Shown: positions 1-8,362, numbered from the stretch's first letter. The stretch is DNA of 32,774 nt from Flavobacteriaceae bacterium (GCA_022565635.1 JAIUMH010000017.1:1-32774), one strand, 5' to 3'. Translations and numbers: made by a program. Notes: generated by a model not told the origin, from the sequence alone.

Positions 1-238
1 TAGAAAAACCAGCTTTTTTAATTGAGGAATTGAAGCGGAAAGCAGGTTCCTGGCTTCTTACAATCTTTTTTAAATTCTTTAAAATTCAATCGTTTGAGTA
101 AATAGATGCTAAAAAAGATGATTTTGGTTAGAAAATCCTTAATTTTAACGGAGATGCCTTATTTTAGGTGAGTTTCTTTGTTTTAAGACTCAAATTTATT
201 TATATATTTACAGATGATTTTAATATAAAAAGAAGCTT
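1..238. other. Gene-free leader region at window start
   Basis: No ORF with coding character is visible. Around 32-57 there is a GAAGC...GCTTC outer stem enclosing CAG/CTG, followed by a T-rich run at about 65-70. This could be the terminator of a gene lying left of the window, but the stem has a 6-nt internal bulge and is weak. The right part carries the possible promoter of the carboxylase operon. Confidence 0.4.
178..210 (+). promoter_or_regulatory. Possible promoter of carboxylase operon
   Basis: TTG at 178-180 is followed after 22 bp by TATATTTA at 203-210, one base off the Bacteroidota -7 consensus TAnnTTTG. It would give a leader of roughly 20 nt before the ATG at 239. The last base mismatch makes this a moderate guess. 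Confidence 0.35.
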
Positions 239-724
239 ATGCACAATCAACTCAAAGCTAAAGTTGATGAAAAATATGAATTTGAATTTGAACAGGCCGA
301 TATTGAGCAGTTAGATGCCTCGCCAATCAATGCAAATACGTATCATGTTATTCATCAAAATCAATCATTTCACGCAAAAGTTATAGCGGAAGATTTTACT
401 AACCAAACCTACACCATTCGTGTTAAATCCAATACTTATACCGTTCAAATATCTAATTCTTTAGACTTGTTAATTCAGGAAATGGGACTGACTTTAAATG
501 CGGGTGTGGTAGAAAACGAAATTAAGGCACCTATGCCTGGTTTAATTTTGGATATTCCTGTTGCTGAAGGTGATGAAGTGAAGGAAGGAGAAACCTTAAT
601 TGTGTTAGAAGCCATGAAAATGGAAAATGCGCTGAGCTCGCCTATGGATGGAAAAGTGAAATCTATTCACGTAAAAAAATCGGATTCAGTGGCTAAAAAT
701 GAATTGCTTATTGAGCTAGAATAA
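239..724 (+). CDS. Biotin carboxyl carrier subunit of acyl-CoA carboxylase
   Basis: This 161-aa protein carries the biotin prosthetic group that shuttles carboxylate between the biotin carboxylase and carboxyltransferase encoded by the next two genes. The C-terminal biotinyl/lipoyl domain (about residues 92-161) has the classic EAMKMEN motif, with Lys127 as the expected biotinylation site, and the upstream APMPG turn (97-101). Residues 1-85 form a beta-rich N-terminal part without the Ala/Pro linker of E. coli AccB. It is therefore closer to the biotin-carrier segment of propionyl- or pyruvate-carboxylase-type enzymes than to fatty-acid AccB. It is the first gene of a three-gene operon on one strand (76 bp to the next gene). 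The function is secure; whether it serves propionyl-CoA or another acyl-CoA is judged from the carboxyltransferase. Confidence 0.93.
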   Translation: MHNQLKAKVDEKYEFEFEQADIEQLDASPINANTYHVIHQNQSFHAKVIAEDFTNQTYTIRVKSNTYTVQISNSLDLLIQEMGLTLNAGVVENEIKAPMPGLILDIPVAEGDEVKEGETLIVLEAMKMENALSSPMDGKVKSIHVKKSDSVAKNELLIELE

Positions 725-800
725 TTCAAGCTAGATTCTATTAATGAACCAAGTGAAATAGTGTGTTTTTTCTTTTACAAGTAAAAGTGCATTTTAAAAA

Positions 801-2273
801 ATGAATACAAATCAGATGAAAAAAATACTAGTAGCAAATAGAGGCGAAATAGCCTTGCGAGTAATGAAGAGTATTAGGAAAATGGGCATTAAATCGGTGG
901 CTGTTTTTTCTGAAGCTGACCGCAACTCACCACACGTTAAATACGCTGATGAAGCGGTTTGTTTAGGGCCAGCACCTTCTAGCGAATCTTACTTAAAAGG
1001 CGATAAAATTATTGAAGTTTGTAAAGAATTAGGTGTAGATGGTATACATCCTGGCTATGGTTTTTTAAGTGAAAATGCTTCTTTTGCTGAAAAAGCAGAA
1101 CAAAATAACATTATTTTTATTGGCCCAAAATCTCACGCTATTCAAGTAATGGGAGATAAATTAGCCGCTAAAGAAACAGTAAAATCCTATAACATACCCA
1201 TGGTTCCTGGAATTGATGAGGCCATTACCGATGTGGAAAAAGCGAAAAAAATTGCTTTAGAAATCGGTTTTCCTATTTTAATCAAAGCTTCTGCCGGAGG
1301 TGGTGGAAAAGGAATGCGTGTTGTTGAAAAAGAATCGGTTTTAGAAGAGCAAATGAAACGGGCTATTTCTGAAGCAGAATCAGCTTTTGGTAATGGCGCT
1401 GTTTTTATTGAAAAGTACGTAGGTTCACCGCGTCATATTGAAATACAAGTGTTGGCCGATCAACATGGTAATATTATTCATTTGTTTGAACGTGAATGTA
1501 GCGTACAACGAAGACATCAAAAAGTGATAGAGGAAGCGCCATCAGTAGTTTTGACTCCAGAACTTCGCGAAAAAATGGGGAAATCTGCTGTGGATGTAGC
1601 CCGAGCTTGTGATTATGTAGGAGCGGGTACGGTTGAATTTTTAATGGATGAGAATAAAAATTTCTACTTTTTAGAAATGAATACACGCCTTCAGGTTGAG
1701 CATCCTGTAACTGAGTTGATTTCTGGGGTTGATTTAGTAGAACAACAAATTAAAATTGCTCGGGGAGAAGTCTTAGAATTTAAACAAAGCGATTTAAGCA
1801 TTCAAGGCCATGCTTTGGAATTACGCGTATATGCTGAAGATCCGTTAAATGACTTTTTACCTAGTGTTGGTCTTTTGTCTAAGTATCGCGCACCAGAAGG
1901 CAAAGGGATTCGCGTTGATGATGGTTTTGAAGAAGGGATGGAAGTGCCTATTTACTATGATCCAATGCTTTCCAAGTTAATCACTTACGGAAAAGATAGA
2001 AATGAAGCCATTCAATTGATGTTAGAAGCTATTGCCAATTACCATATTGAAGGTGTTTCAACTACTTTGGATTTCGGTCGGTTTGTTTTTGAACATGAAG
2101 CTTTTAAATCGGGTGATTTTGATACCCACTTTGTGAAGCATTATTACACACCTGAAGCCTTGGAAGAAGAAAAGGAACAAGAAGCTTTATTGGCCGCTTT
2201 ATTGGCTTTAAAAAAATACCAAAAAGATCAAAAGCAACTGCGCATTCCTCAAGTTCAATCCAGAAATAAATAA
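801..2273 (+). CDS. accC: Acyl-CoA carboxylase biotin carboxylase subunit
   Basis: This ATP-grasp enzyme carboxylates the biotin on the carrier protein using bicarbonate and ATP. The N-terminal domain begins with KKILVANRGEIA (residues 7-18). The glycine-rich ATP loop is GGGGKGMR (166-173), the ERECSVQRRHQK segment is at 230-241, and the biotin carboxylase signature EMNTRLQVEHPVTE is at 292-305. Length is 490 aa against about 450 for E. coli AccC; the extra length is a C-terminal Lys/Gln/Leu-rich tail. An in-frame ATG at 816 (residue 6) is an alternative start lying closer to the conserved core. It lies between the carrier and carboxyltransferase genes, so it is part of a dedicated acyl-CoA carboxylase, probably propionyl-CoA carboxylase. 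The symbol denotes the subunit type and does not imply the fatty-acid-synthesis enzyme. Confidence 0.94.
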   Translation: MNTNQMKKILVANRGEIALRVMKSIRKMGIKSVAVFSEADRNSPHVKYADEAVCLGPAPSSESYLKGDKIIEVCKELGVDGIHPGYGFLSENASFAEKAEQNNIIFIGPKSHAIQVMGDKLAAKETVKSYNIPMVPGIDEAITDVEKAKKIALEIGFPILIKASAGGGGKGMRVVEKESVLEEQMKRAISEAESAFGNGAVFIEKYVGSPRHIEIQVLADQHGNIIHLFERECSVQRRHQKVIEEAPSVVLTPELREKMGKSAVDVARACDYVGAGTVEFLMDENKNFYFLEMNTRLQVEHPVTELISGVDLVEQQIKIARGEVLEFKQSDLSIQGHALELRVYAEDPLNDFLPSVGLLSKYRAPEGKGIRVDDGFEEGMEVPIYYDPMLSKLITYGKDRNEAIQLMLEAIANYHIEGVSTTLDFGRFVFEHEAFKSGDFDTHFVKHYYTPEALEEEKEQEALLAALLALKKYQKDQKQLRIPQVQSRNK

Positions 2274-2327
2274 ATTTGGTTGAGTTGGTTAGGTTGTAGA
2301 ATGGAATAAGTTCAAAATTAGAAAGAA

Positions 2328-3869
2328 ATGAGTAAAAATATAGAAGAGTTAAATAAGAAAATTCAGCAAGCCCATCTTGGTGGTGGCCAAAAGCGAATTG
2401 ACAAACAGCATGAAAAGAAAAAACTCACCGCTAGAGAGCGTGTAGATTATTTCTTAGATGAGGGTTCTTTTGAAGAAATTGGGATTTTGGTCACGCATAG
2501 AACCACTGATTTTGGAATGGACCAACAGCATTTTTATGGCGACGGGGTAGTAACTGGCTATGGCACAGTGAACGGAAGATTGGTGTATGTGTATGCACAA
2601 GATTTCACGGTTTTTGGAGGAGCGCTGTCAGAAACCCACGCAGAAAAAATCTGTAAAGTGATGGATCATGCTGTAAAAGTAGGTGCGCCTATTATTGGCT
2701 TAAATGATTCTGGAGGAGCTAGAATTCAGGAGGGCGTTCGTTCTTTAGGAGGTTATGCAGATATTTTCTTTAGAAATGTACAAGCCTCTGGAGTAGTGCC
2801 TCAAATTTCTGCCATTATGGGGCCATGTGCTGGTGGCGCTGTATATTCGCCTGCAATGACCGATTTTACTGTAATGGTTCAAGATACTTCCTATATGTTT
2901 GTTACTGGACCTAATGTGGTGAAAACCGTTACCAATGAAGAAGTTACCTCAGAAGAATTGGGCGGAGCAAGTGCGCATTCCACTAAATCGGGTGTCACGC
3001 ATTGCACCGCCGCTAATGATATAGCGTGTTTAGAACAAGTAAAACGCATGTTGAGTTATATGCCACAAAACAATCAAGAGCAACCAGAAAAACTAGCTTT
3101 TGAATTGGGTGAAGAACTACGAACCGAACTAGATCACCTTGTTCCAGAAAATGCAAATAAACCTTATGATATGCATGAGGTGATTAATGGTATTATAGAT
3201 GCGGATTCATTCTTTGAAATTCATAAGGATTATGCCGATAACATCATTGTTGGTTTTTCAAGAATTGGAGGAAGAAGTGTTGGTGTTGTAGCCAATCAAC
3301 CCATGAGTTTAGCTGGGGTTTTAGATGTTGATGCTTCTAAAAAAGCCGCTCGATTTGTACGTTTTTGTGATGCTTTCAATATTCCGCTTTTAGTATTGGT
3401 TGATGTACCTGGATTTTTACCAGGAACCGATCAAGAATGGAATGGAATTATTTTACACGGAGCAAAATTACTCTATGCTTTAAGTGAAGCTACCGTGCCA
3501 AGAATTACCGTAATTACCAGAAAAGCTTACGGTGGTGCTTATGATGTAATGAACTCTAAACACATTGGAGCCGATTTAAACTATGCTTGGCCAACGGCAG
3601 AAATTGCTGTAATGGGAGCTAAAGGAGCTTCTGAAATTATCTTTAGAAAAGAAATTGCTGAAGCTGATGATGCCGAAGCTAAATTGCTTGAGAAAGAAGC
3701 TGAATATGCAGAAAAATTTGCTAATCCATTTAAAGCCGCTCAACGTGGTTTTGTAGATGAAGTAATCATGCCAAGAGATACACGAAGAAAATTAATAAAA
3801 GCTTTTGCTATGCTAGAAAACAAAGAGGTTTTAAGACCTAAAAGAAAGCATGGAAACATTCCTCTTTAA
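2328..3869 (+). CDS. pccB: Propionyl-CoA carboxylase-type carboxyltransferase (beta) subunit
   Basis: This 513-aa carboxyltransferase moves CO2 from carboxybiotin to an acyl-CoA. Two crotonase-fold halves are visible. The N half has the oxyanion glycines SGGARIQEG (128-136) and GPCAGGAVY (165-173). The C half has [13 protein letters not shown] (359-371) and [12 protein letters not shown] (397-408). In the biochemically studied homologues PccB, AccB and AccD5, the residue after GGAY controls acyl chain preference, with Asp in propionyl-specific PccB. Here it is Asp406, supporting propionyl-CoA as substrate and (S)-methylmalonyl-CoA as product. It is the last gene of the operon, 54 bp after the biotin carboxylase and followed by a strong hairpin terminator. 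The family is certain; the substrate is an inference from one residue plus overall similarity to PccB. Confidence 0.93.
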   Translation: MSKNIEELNKKIQQAHLGGGQKRIDKQHEKKKLTARERVDYFLDEGSFEEIGILVTHRTTDFGMDQQHFYGDGVVTGYGTVNGRLVYVYAQDFTVFGGALSETHAEKICKVMDHAVKVGAPIIGLNDSGGARIQEGVRSLGGYADIFFRNVQASGVVPQISAIMGPCAGGAVYSPAMTDFTVMVQDTSYMFVTGPNVVKTVTNEEVTSEELGGASAHSTKSGVTHCTAANDIACLEQVKRMLSYMPQNNQEQPEKLAFELGEELRTELDHLVPENANKPYDMHEVINGIIDADSFFEIHKDYADNIIVGFSRIGGRSVGVVANQPMSLAGVLDVDASKKAARFVRFCDAFNIPLLVLVDVPGFLPGTDQEWNGIILHGAKLLYALSEATVPRITVITRKAYGGAYDVMNSKHIGADLNYAWPTAEIAVMGAKGASEIIFRKEIAEADDAEAKLLEKEAEYAEKFANPFKAAQRGFVDEVIMPRDTRRKLIKAFAMLENKEVLRPKRKHGNIPL

Positions 3870-3882
3870 GATTTTACTTTCC

Positions 3883-3914
3883 AAAACCCAGTTGTTAATT
3901 TAACTGGGTTTTTT
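3883..3914 (+). terminator. Rho-independent terminator of carboxylase operon
   Basis: AAAACCCAGTT (3883-3893) pairs perfectly with AACTGGGTTTT (3902-3912) across an 8-nt loop and runs into a T tract. It starts 13 nt after the pccB stop codon, so it ends the carboxylase transcript before the WYL regulator gene. Confidence 0.85.
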
Positions 3915-3964
3915 ATTGAAATAATTGGATTTAGAGTTCATAAGAAGACTAACTAATACAAAAC

Positions 3965-4864
3965 ATGGCAGAGAAACTTTACAATAAACTTAAACGATTA
4001 TACTTGGTAGTGAATACACTTCGCTCATCGCCCGCTAGCAAAAGCGAATTATTGAATTTACTACAAGAACATGGTCTTTCTATTGAAGTGGCCACTTTTG
4101 AGCGCGACAAAAAAACCTTAAAAGAAGATTTCGGAATTCAATTAGTATATGATGCTCACCTTCAAAAATATAAGCTTGAGGAAATGGACGACAGAGAATT
4201 GGCTCAACTTATTCAATTCCTACAATTCAATCAATTATCACAAGCCTTAAATGCCAATCTTTCTTCTTCAGTGAAGCTCTTGGATTATATCGATTTTGAA
4301 AACGAAACCTTATTAAAGGGGATAGAGCACCTGCATCAGTTAATTGTAGCAACAAAAAATCAGTTGACTATTAGTTTCAAACACTATTCATTTCAAAGTC
4401 AAAAAACACATACCATTACTTTGAATCCCTATTTGCTAAAGCAATACCAAAGCCGATGGTATGTAGTGGGACAAACCTCCTATGGTGCGGTACGTACTTT
4501 CGGTATAGACCGCATTTCTGAATTAGAAGTATCAACCGACCATTTTACAGTCGAAAAACTTGAGATACGAGAGAAATTTAGTAATTGCGTCGGTATTTCA
4601 GCATACGCAATGCCCAAAGAGCTCGTCCAAATTAGTTTTGAGATCTCTCAAAAACCTTATTTAAATCACCTTCCTCTCCATGCAAGTCAGAAGCTAATCG
4701 ACGAAAACGAAAATGAAGTTATTTACGAGTATCATGTAATTAACAATTTTGAATTTAGACAACACATCTTAAAGTATGGTGCTATGGCAAAAGTACGATC
4801 TCCTAAAAGTTTGGTGAAACAAATTCAAAAAGAGCTTTCTAGGGCTTTTAAAAACTATTCGTAG
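3965..4864 (+). CDS. WYL-domain transcriptional regulator
   Basis: This is a 299-aa DNA-binding regulator. Residues 5-70 form a winged helix-turn-helix (YLVVNTLRSSPASKSELL, then a recognition helix near VATFERDKKTLKEDFG). Residues 130-190 form a WYL domain: the diagnostic segment reads RWYVVG (164-169), followed by RTFGIDRISELEV. Residues 220-297 form a WCX-like C-terminal extension ending in KVRSPKSLVKQIQKEL. WYL domains are ligand-sensing regulators that often control defence or DNA-damage genes. The gene lies after the carboxylase terminator, so it is a separate unit. The next gene downstream on the same strand is the AAA+/M41 operon, 577 bp away, whose upstream region carries a perfect palindrome. 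Control of that operon is a reasonable inference but is not shown. Confidence 0.85.
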   Translation: MAEKLYNKLKRLYLVVNTLRSSPASKSELLNLLQEHGLSIEVATFERDKKTLKEDFGIQLVYDAHLQKYKLEEMDDRELAQLIQFLQFNQLSQALNANLSSSVKLLDYIDFENETLLKGIEHLHQLIVATKNQLTISFKHYSFQSQKTHTITLNPYLLKQYQSRWYVVGQTSYGAVRTFGIDRISELEVSTDHFTVEKLEIREKFSNCVGISAYAMPKELVQISFEISQKPYLNHLPLHASQKLIDENENEVIYEYHVINNFEFRQHILKYGAMAKVRSPKSLVKQIQKELSRAFKNYS

Positions 4865-4990
4865 ATGAATTCTTGTATGTGTTAACCTACAGAATTGAAA
4901 GGAATTATTCTTTTAAATCATACCTAAATACAATGAAGAAAAATTTCATTTACAGAAAGAAAACTCAAATTTCATCTGTAAGTATACATC

Positions 4991-5040
4991 TGTCATGCTG
5001 TCCAGATTACCATCGGGATAGTTCAGCATCTCATGCTACT
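4991..5040. repeat. Degenerate palindromic intergenic element
   Basis: ATGCTG at 4995-5000 is mirrored by CAGCAT at 5024-5029, and TCATGCT recurs at 4993-4999 and 5031-5037. The centre contains CATCGGGAT. The layout is typical of short interspersed palindromic elements in flavobacterial intergenic regions. It is followed directly by the tandem repeat array. Confidence 0.45.
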
Positions 5041-5070
5041 TTTTTAAATGATACTTAGGTTCAACACATT

Positions 5071-5288
5071 ATTACTTCCTCCCTTTAAGGGAGGACCGAG
5101 GTGGGTGTTCACCATTTAATAAGTTTAAGAGCCCAATTTAGATGAATTATTCTATTACAGATTTTATCCTCCCTTTGAGGGAGGACCGAGGTGGGTGTTC
5201 ACCATTTAATAAGTTAAGAGCCCAATTTAGATGAATTATTCTATTACAGATTACTTCCTCCCTTTGAGGGAGGACCGAGGTGGGTGTT
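5071..5288. repeat. Three-copy ~90-bp tandem repeat with hairpin core
   Basis: The hairpin TCCTCCC-(5 nt)-GGGAGGA followed by CCGAGGTGGGTGTT occurs at 5077, 5167 and 5256 (spacing 90 and 89 bp). The linkers after copies 1 and 2 (CACCATTTAATAAGTT... to ...CTATTACAGATT) are nearly identical, differing by one T and by the last few bases before the next hairpin. Copy 3 ends after GGTGGGTGTT. Copy 1 has TTTAA in its loop; copies 2 and 3 have TTTGA. This looks like a REP-type palindrome amplified together with its flank. There is no ORF, and it is not CRISPR because unit and spacer are both repeated. Confidence 0.9.
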
Positions 5289-5386
5289 TATCTTAATCAT
5301 TTTTTTAGTACTCAATAATTATGCAATTTGAAAAAATACTGCCACTTCTTTTAACTTCTAAAACATTAATCAAATAATTTTTCAGC

Positions 5387-5405
5387 TCTATCACAAATTG
5401 ATAGA
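5387..5405. promoter_or_regulatory. Perfect 19-bp palindrome, operator candidate
   Basis: TCTATCACAAATTGATAGA has perfect 7-bp arms and a 5-bp centre. It ends 36 bp before the ATG of the AAA+/M41 gene, immediately upstream of CATCTTTG (5415-5422), which is one base off the TAnnTTTG -7 element. A site covering the upstream promoter region would suit a dimeric repressor; the WYL regulator at 3965-4864 is the nearest candidate. This is inference from position and symmetry. Confidence 0.5.
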
Positions 5406-5441
5406 CCCTCTTTTCATCTTTGTCATCTAAAACAAAAACAG

Positions 5442-7499
5442 ATGGATTACAAAGAATTAATGCACAAGCAAAAGCAACTAGATGAAATTAAAATTCAGCT
5501 TAACAAAGAATTTTTCGGGATTCATCAGGTCATCACTCAAATCATGGATACCATAAGTCCTTGGTATTTATTTAATCACCTTCAAGAAAGTCCGCTTATT
5601 GTCAACCTTTGGGGATTAACAGGAACAGGAAAAACCGCCTTGGTAAAACGCTTAGTAGAACTACTTGACAAAAAACAAGCTTTTTTTCATTTCGATATGG
5701 GAGATCTTTCCAATAAATCCCTTAACCGAGAATTATCTGAAGCCCTTAAGGTATACGAGGGAGACGACTATATTATTTGCTTGGATGAATTTCAACATGC
5801 TAAGTCGAAGGATGAAATGAACAAAGAGACCAAGATTAAAACCGACTTTAATATTTGGAATTTCTTAGACACAGGTGAATTTGATTTTTCGAGCATAGGT
5901 CATTGGATGAAGCCCTACATTAGCAGATATGATTCGCTAAAAACATGGATTGAGTATGGCTTTAAACTTGAAAATGGTCTTGTGTACATCAATCAACAAC
6001 CTCAAAAAATAAGAGGCTACATCAAGCGTTTATTTGAAACTGAAGAAACCGATGAATTTGTAGAATTCTTTGATAAAAGCGAACGCATCCGGATCAGTAA
6101 ACTTTTTTCAGATCGATTTAAAAACATCTTCGAATTTGATAAATTCTACTTCAATTCCAACGAAAACGATATCCTTTGCTTGTTGTTTGAAGCCTCTAGG
6201 AAAGAACGCGAACAAGAAAAAGGAAAAATGAAAAAATCCTTGGTCTTTATTTTAGGTAATTTAGATGAAGCCTATAGAATGAGCGAAAACTTCAACGCAG
6301 ATATCAGTGCAGATGCTTTTTACAAAATCTCTCTTCGCATCAACATAAGCGATATCAAATATGCTTTAAAGCGAAGATTTAGAAACGAACAAATTGCTCG
6401 ATTAGGGAATAATCATGTCATCTATCCCGCTTTAAGCGAAAGAGCTTTTCAGAAAATTATTGAAGTCAAACTTCAATCCATAGCCACTAAGTTTTTAGAG
6501 TATACCCAAATTAAATTGGAGTTTAGTGATTCCATTTTCAACATGCTTTTTAAAAATGGGGTGTATCCAACACAGGGAGTTCGCCCTTTGTTAAGTAGCA
6601 TCAAAACCTATATTGATGCCAAATTAGGAAACATCTTAACCTATATGCTTGAGAACGAAATTTCAGCAAACCTAATTAAAATGGATCTTGAAAAGAATAA
6701 TCTCATAGCTACCTACATTTATGCAGATGAGGTATTGGCAAGCCATAAGCTTCAACTAGATTTATCACTAGAAAATATCCGATCAAAAACCAACAACAAC
6801 AAAAAGGCAGTTACCGCTATTCATGAAGCAGGGCATGCAGTTGTAAGTATTGTATTACTAAAAGAAATTCCCTCACAGCTCAATGCCAATTCTACCGATG
6901 CAGAAAGCGATGGTTTTATGTTTAGCGATACAGATCACGACATTATAGCCAAACATCAGTTATTGAAAATGCTAGCACGATTTTTAGCCGGTTTGGAAGC
7001 AGAAGCCTTAATTTTTGGCGAATCAAACATTACCTTAGGAGCAAGTTCCGACTATCAGCAAGCTACAGAATTTGCATTGAAAGCCTTTAGAGAGAGTGGG
7101 ATGGGAGGAGTTTTAGGCTACCATCAAAAAGCATCAACTCAAAATCCCTTTACTTTTGAAAGTAAACTTTTACATATTGAAGATGAAGTTATGAAATTGC
7201 TTCATGAAGCAAAACTCAAAGCTAGAGACATCCTCTTAAACGAGAAAACCTTATTATTAAAAATCGCCTCTTTTTTAGTGACCAACAACAGCATGAACAA
7301 AAGCGATTTAGAAAACCATATTGAGGGCTACGCAAAAAGCATTAGTTTACAGAGCATTAAAGAAGACGAAGGCCAGAACTTTTATGCTCAAGCATTACAA
7401 AATGCAGTAACTCAAATTCCAAAAGAAGACTTGGCTCCAGACCAAAAGTTAGCAGACAGTTTATACGAATTCCTGAGCCTTAATAAAGACCAAGCCTAA
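5442..7499 (+). CDS. Clp-like AAA+ ATPase fused to M41 (FtsH-type) zinc peptidase
   Basis: This 685-aa soluble protein has two recognisable parts. The AAA+ part has Walker A GLTGTGKT (58-65), Walker B YIICLDE (110-116), a possible sensor-1 Asn273 (FILGN), arginines at 310-314, and a ClpB-D2-like small domain (about 325-400) with GVRPL (379-383) as sensor 2. The C-terminal part resembles the FtsH peptidase: HEAGH (461-465) gives two zinc His and the catalytic Glu. LAGLEAEALIFGE (515-527) matches the FtsH LGGRAAE...FGE helix, and TLGASSD (531-537) supplies the third ligand Asp537. Unlike FtsH, there is no transmembrane segment, and the ATPase is Clp/torsin-like with an unusual insert at about 145-240. 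It should be an ATP-dependent protease or remodeller in the cytoplasm. It is the first gene of a four-gene run, 48 bp before the UVR-motif gene. The domain calls are firm; the biological role is unknown. Confidence 0.85.
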   Translation: MDYKELMHKQKQLDEIKIQLNKEFFGIHQVITQIMDTISPWYLFNHLQESPLIVNLWGLTGTGKTALVKRLVELLDKKQAFFHFDMGDLSNKSLNRELSEALKVYEGDDYIICLDEFQHAKSKDEMNKETKIKTDFNIWNFLDTGEFDFSSIGHWMKPYISRYDSLKTWIEYGFKLENGLVYINQQPQKIRGYIKRLFETEETDEFVEFFDKSERIRISKLFSDRFKNIFEFDKFYFNSNENDILCLLFEASRKEREQEKGKMKKSLVFILGNLDEAYRMSENFNADISADAFYKISLRINISDIKYALKRRFRNEQIARLGNNHVIYPALSERAFQKIIEVKLQSIATKFLEYTQIKLEFSDSIFNMLFKNGVYPTQGVRPLLSSIKTYIDAKLGNILTYMLENEISANLIKMDLEKNNLIATYIYADEVLASHKLQLDLSLENIRSKTNNNKKAVTAIHEAGHAVVSIVLLKEIPSQLNANSTDAESDGFMFSDTDHDIIAKHQLLKMLARFLAGLEAEALIFGESNITLGASSDYQQATEFALKAFRESGMGGVLGYHQKASTQNPFTFESKLLHIEDEVMKLLHEAKLKARDILLNEKTLLLKIASFLVTNNSMNKSDLENHIEGYAKSISLQSIKEDEGQNFYAQALQNAVTQIPKEDLAPDQKLADSLYEFLSLNKDQA

Positions 7500-7547
7500 C
7501 ATTTTTAGACCACTTTTTGTAAGTAAGAAACACGAAATAAATGTACA

Positions 7548-8360
7548 ATGAAGGATATAATTATTCAACTTGAAAAACTTTTACAACCCAATAAAGAAGA
7601 GGCATTACTACAAGCTTTACAGTTGAAGAACAAGTACTTTAAATCAAATGCTAAAATGATTTGGCTTACCAGTGATTTGGATTTCTTCAATGCCACCAAG
7701 TTGAATCAACAAGATAACGCTAAAGAATTAATAGAAGATCCAACTATTAAAGAATTAGCTGAGGTTGTAGAACGATTGAACCAGACAAAACTCAATGAAA
7801 TTTCAGAAAGTAAAGAAGAAGCTATTCATTATCCAATCTTCATAGCGTCAATAGTTGATCAAGCACTTGAGAATGAGGAAGCTAAAGAGAAGCACATCAA
7901 AACTTCATTAGACATACTAGTAGAAATTTTGTCCAGTCAACCACCCGAAATTGTGCTTTTAATGGGAAAGCATGAAGCTCTAAAAAGCGAATTACAACTT
8001 AATCAGTTCAATTATTTTGACACTTGTAAAGCTACTTCCAAAGGAAACACAATATTTGTTGAAGTCGATTTCCATGCCGAAGAGAAATCTACATGGAGTA
8101 CCAGCAACGATATTTTAAAAGCCGTGATTAAATTCAGAAATCAGATTCAAAAATGGAGCGAAAAAGCATATTCTATTGAAGCCTATCAAACTGACACAAA
8201 TCAGCTAAAATCCGATTTTACAAAGCTTCAAAAACAAATATTACAAATAAAGTGTAAATTAGTCAGCCATAAGCAATTTGAAGTAGCATCTAAGTTAAAA
8301 GACCTTGAAGATGATTTAAAACGCATCAACGATAAATTGAATAAATTAAAACAGAAGTGA
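7548..8360 (+). CDS. Coiled-coil protein with C-terminal UVR-like motif
   Basis: This 270-aa protein belongs to no family I recognise over its first 200 residues, which are mostly predicted helix with a hydrophobic patch ESPEIV-like segment around 121-140 (LDILVEILSSQPPEIVLLMG). The C-terminus (about 205-270) is a Lys/Leu/Glu-rich coiled coil. Within it, residues 237-261 (KLVSHKQFEVASKLKDLEDD...) fit the UVR motif of UvrB, UvrC, ClpC and McsA: an FExA core, then K/R-D spaced along the helix. UVR motifs act as protein-protein contacts for Clp ATPases and their adaptors. Directly following a Clp-like ATPase-peptidase, this protein may be its adaptor or substrate selector. There is no signal peptide or membrane segment. 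It is followed by a 44-aa ORF after 2 bp. Confidence 0.65.
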   Translation: MKDIIIQLEKLLQPNKEEALLQALQLKNKYFKSNAKMIWLTSDLDFFNATKLNQQDNAKELIEDPTIKELAEVVERLNQTKLNEISESKEEAIHYPIFIASIVDQALENEEAKEKHIKTSLDILVEILSSQPPEIVLLMGKHEALKSELQLNQFNYFDTCKATSKGNTIFVEVDFHAEEKSTWSTSNDILKAVIKFRNQIQKWSEKAYSIEAYQTDTNQLKSDFTKLQKQILQIKCKLVSHKQFEVASKLKDLEDDLKRINDKLNKLKQK

Positions 8361-8362
8361 TT

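Larger units (their letters stand above)
4865..5441. other. 577-bp gene-free region with palindromic repeats
   Basis: The stretch between the WYL regulator and the AAA+/M41 gene has no convincing gene. A 61-codon ORF at 4873-5058 runs through repeat sequence and has no recognisable features. The region contains a degenerate palindromic element (4991-5040), a three-copy tandem repeat (5071-5288), an AT-rich spacer, and a perfect 19-bp palindrome (5387-5405) just before the operon. Confidence 0.7.

Noticed and set aside
4873-5058. 61-codon ORF after the WYL regulator
   Set aside because: It runs through the degenerate palindromic element, has no recognisable domain and has unusual composition; most likely chance.
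5071-5288. CRISPR array
   Set aside because: Only three units, the spacers are themselves repeated, the unit is about 90 bp, and no cas genes are in the window.
5442-7499. Calling this gene FtsH
   Set aside because: The peptidase domain is FtsH-like, but there is no transmembrane region and the ATPase has a ClpB-like small domain.
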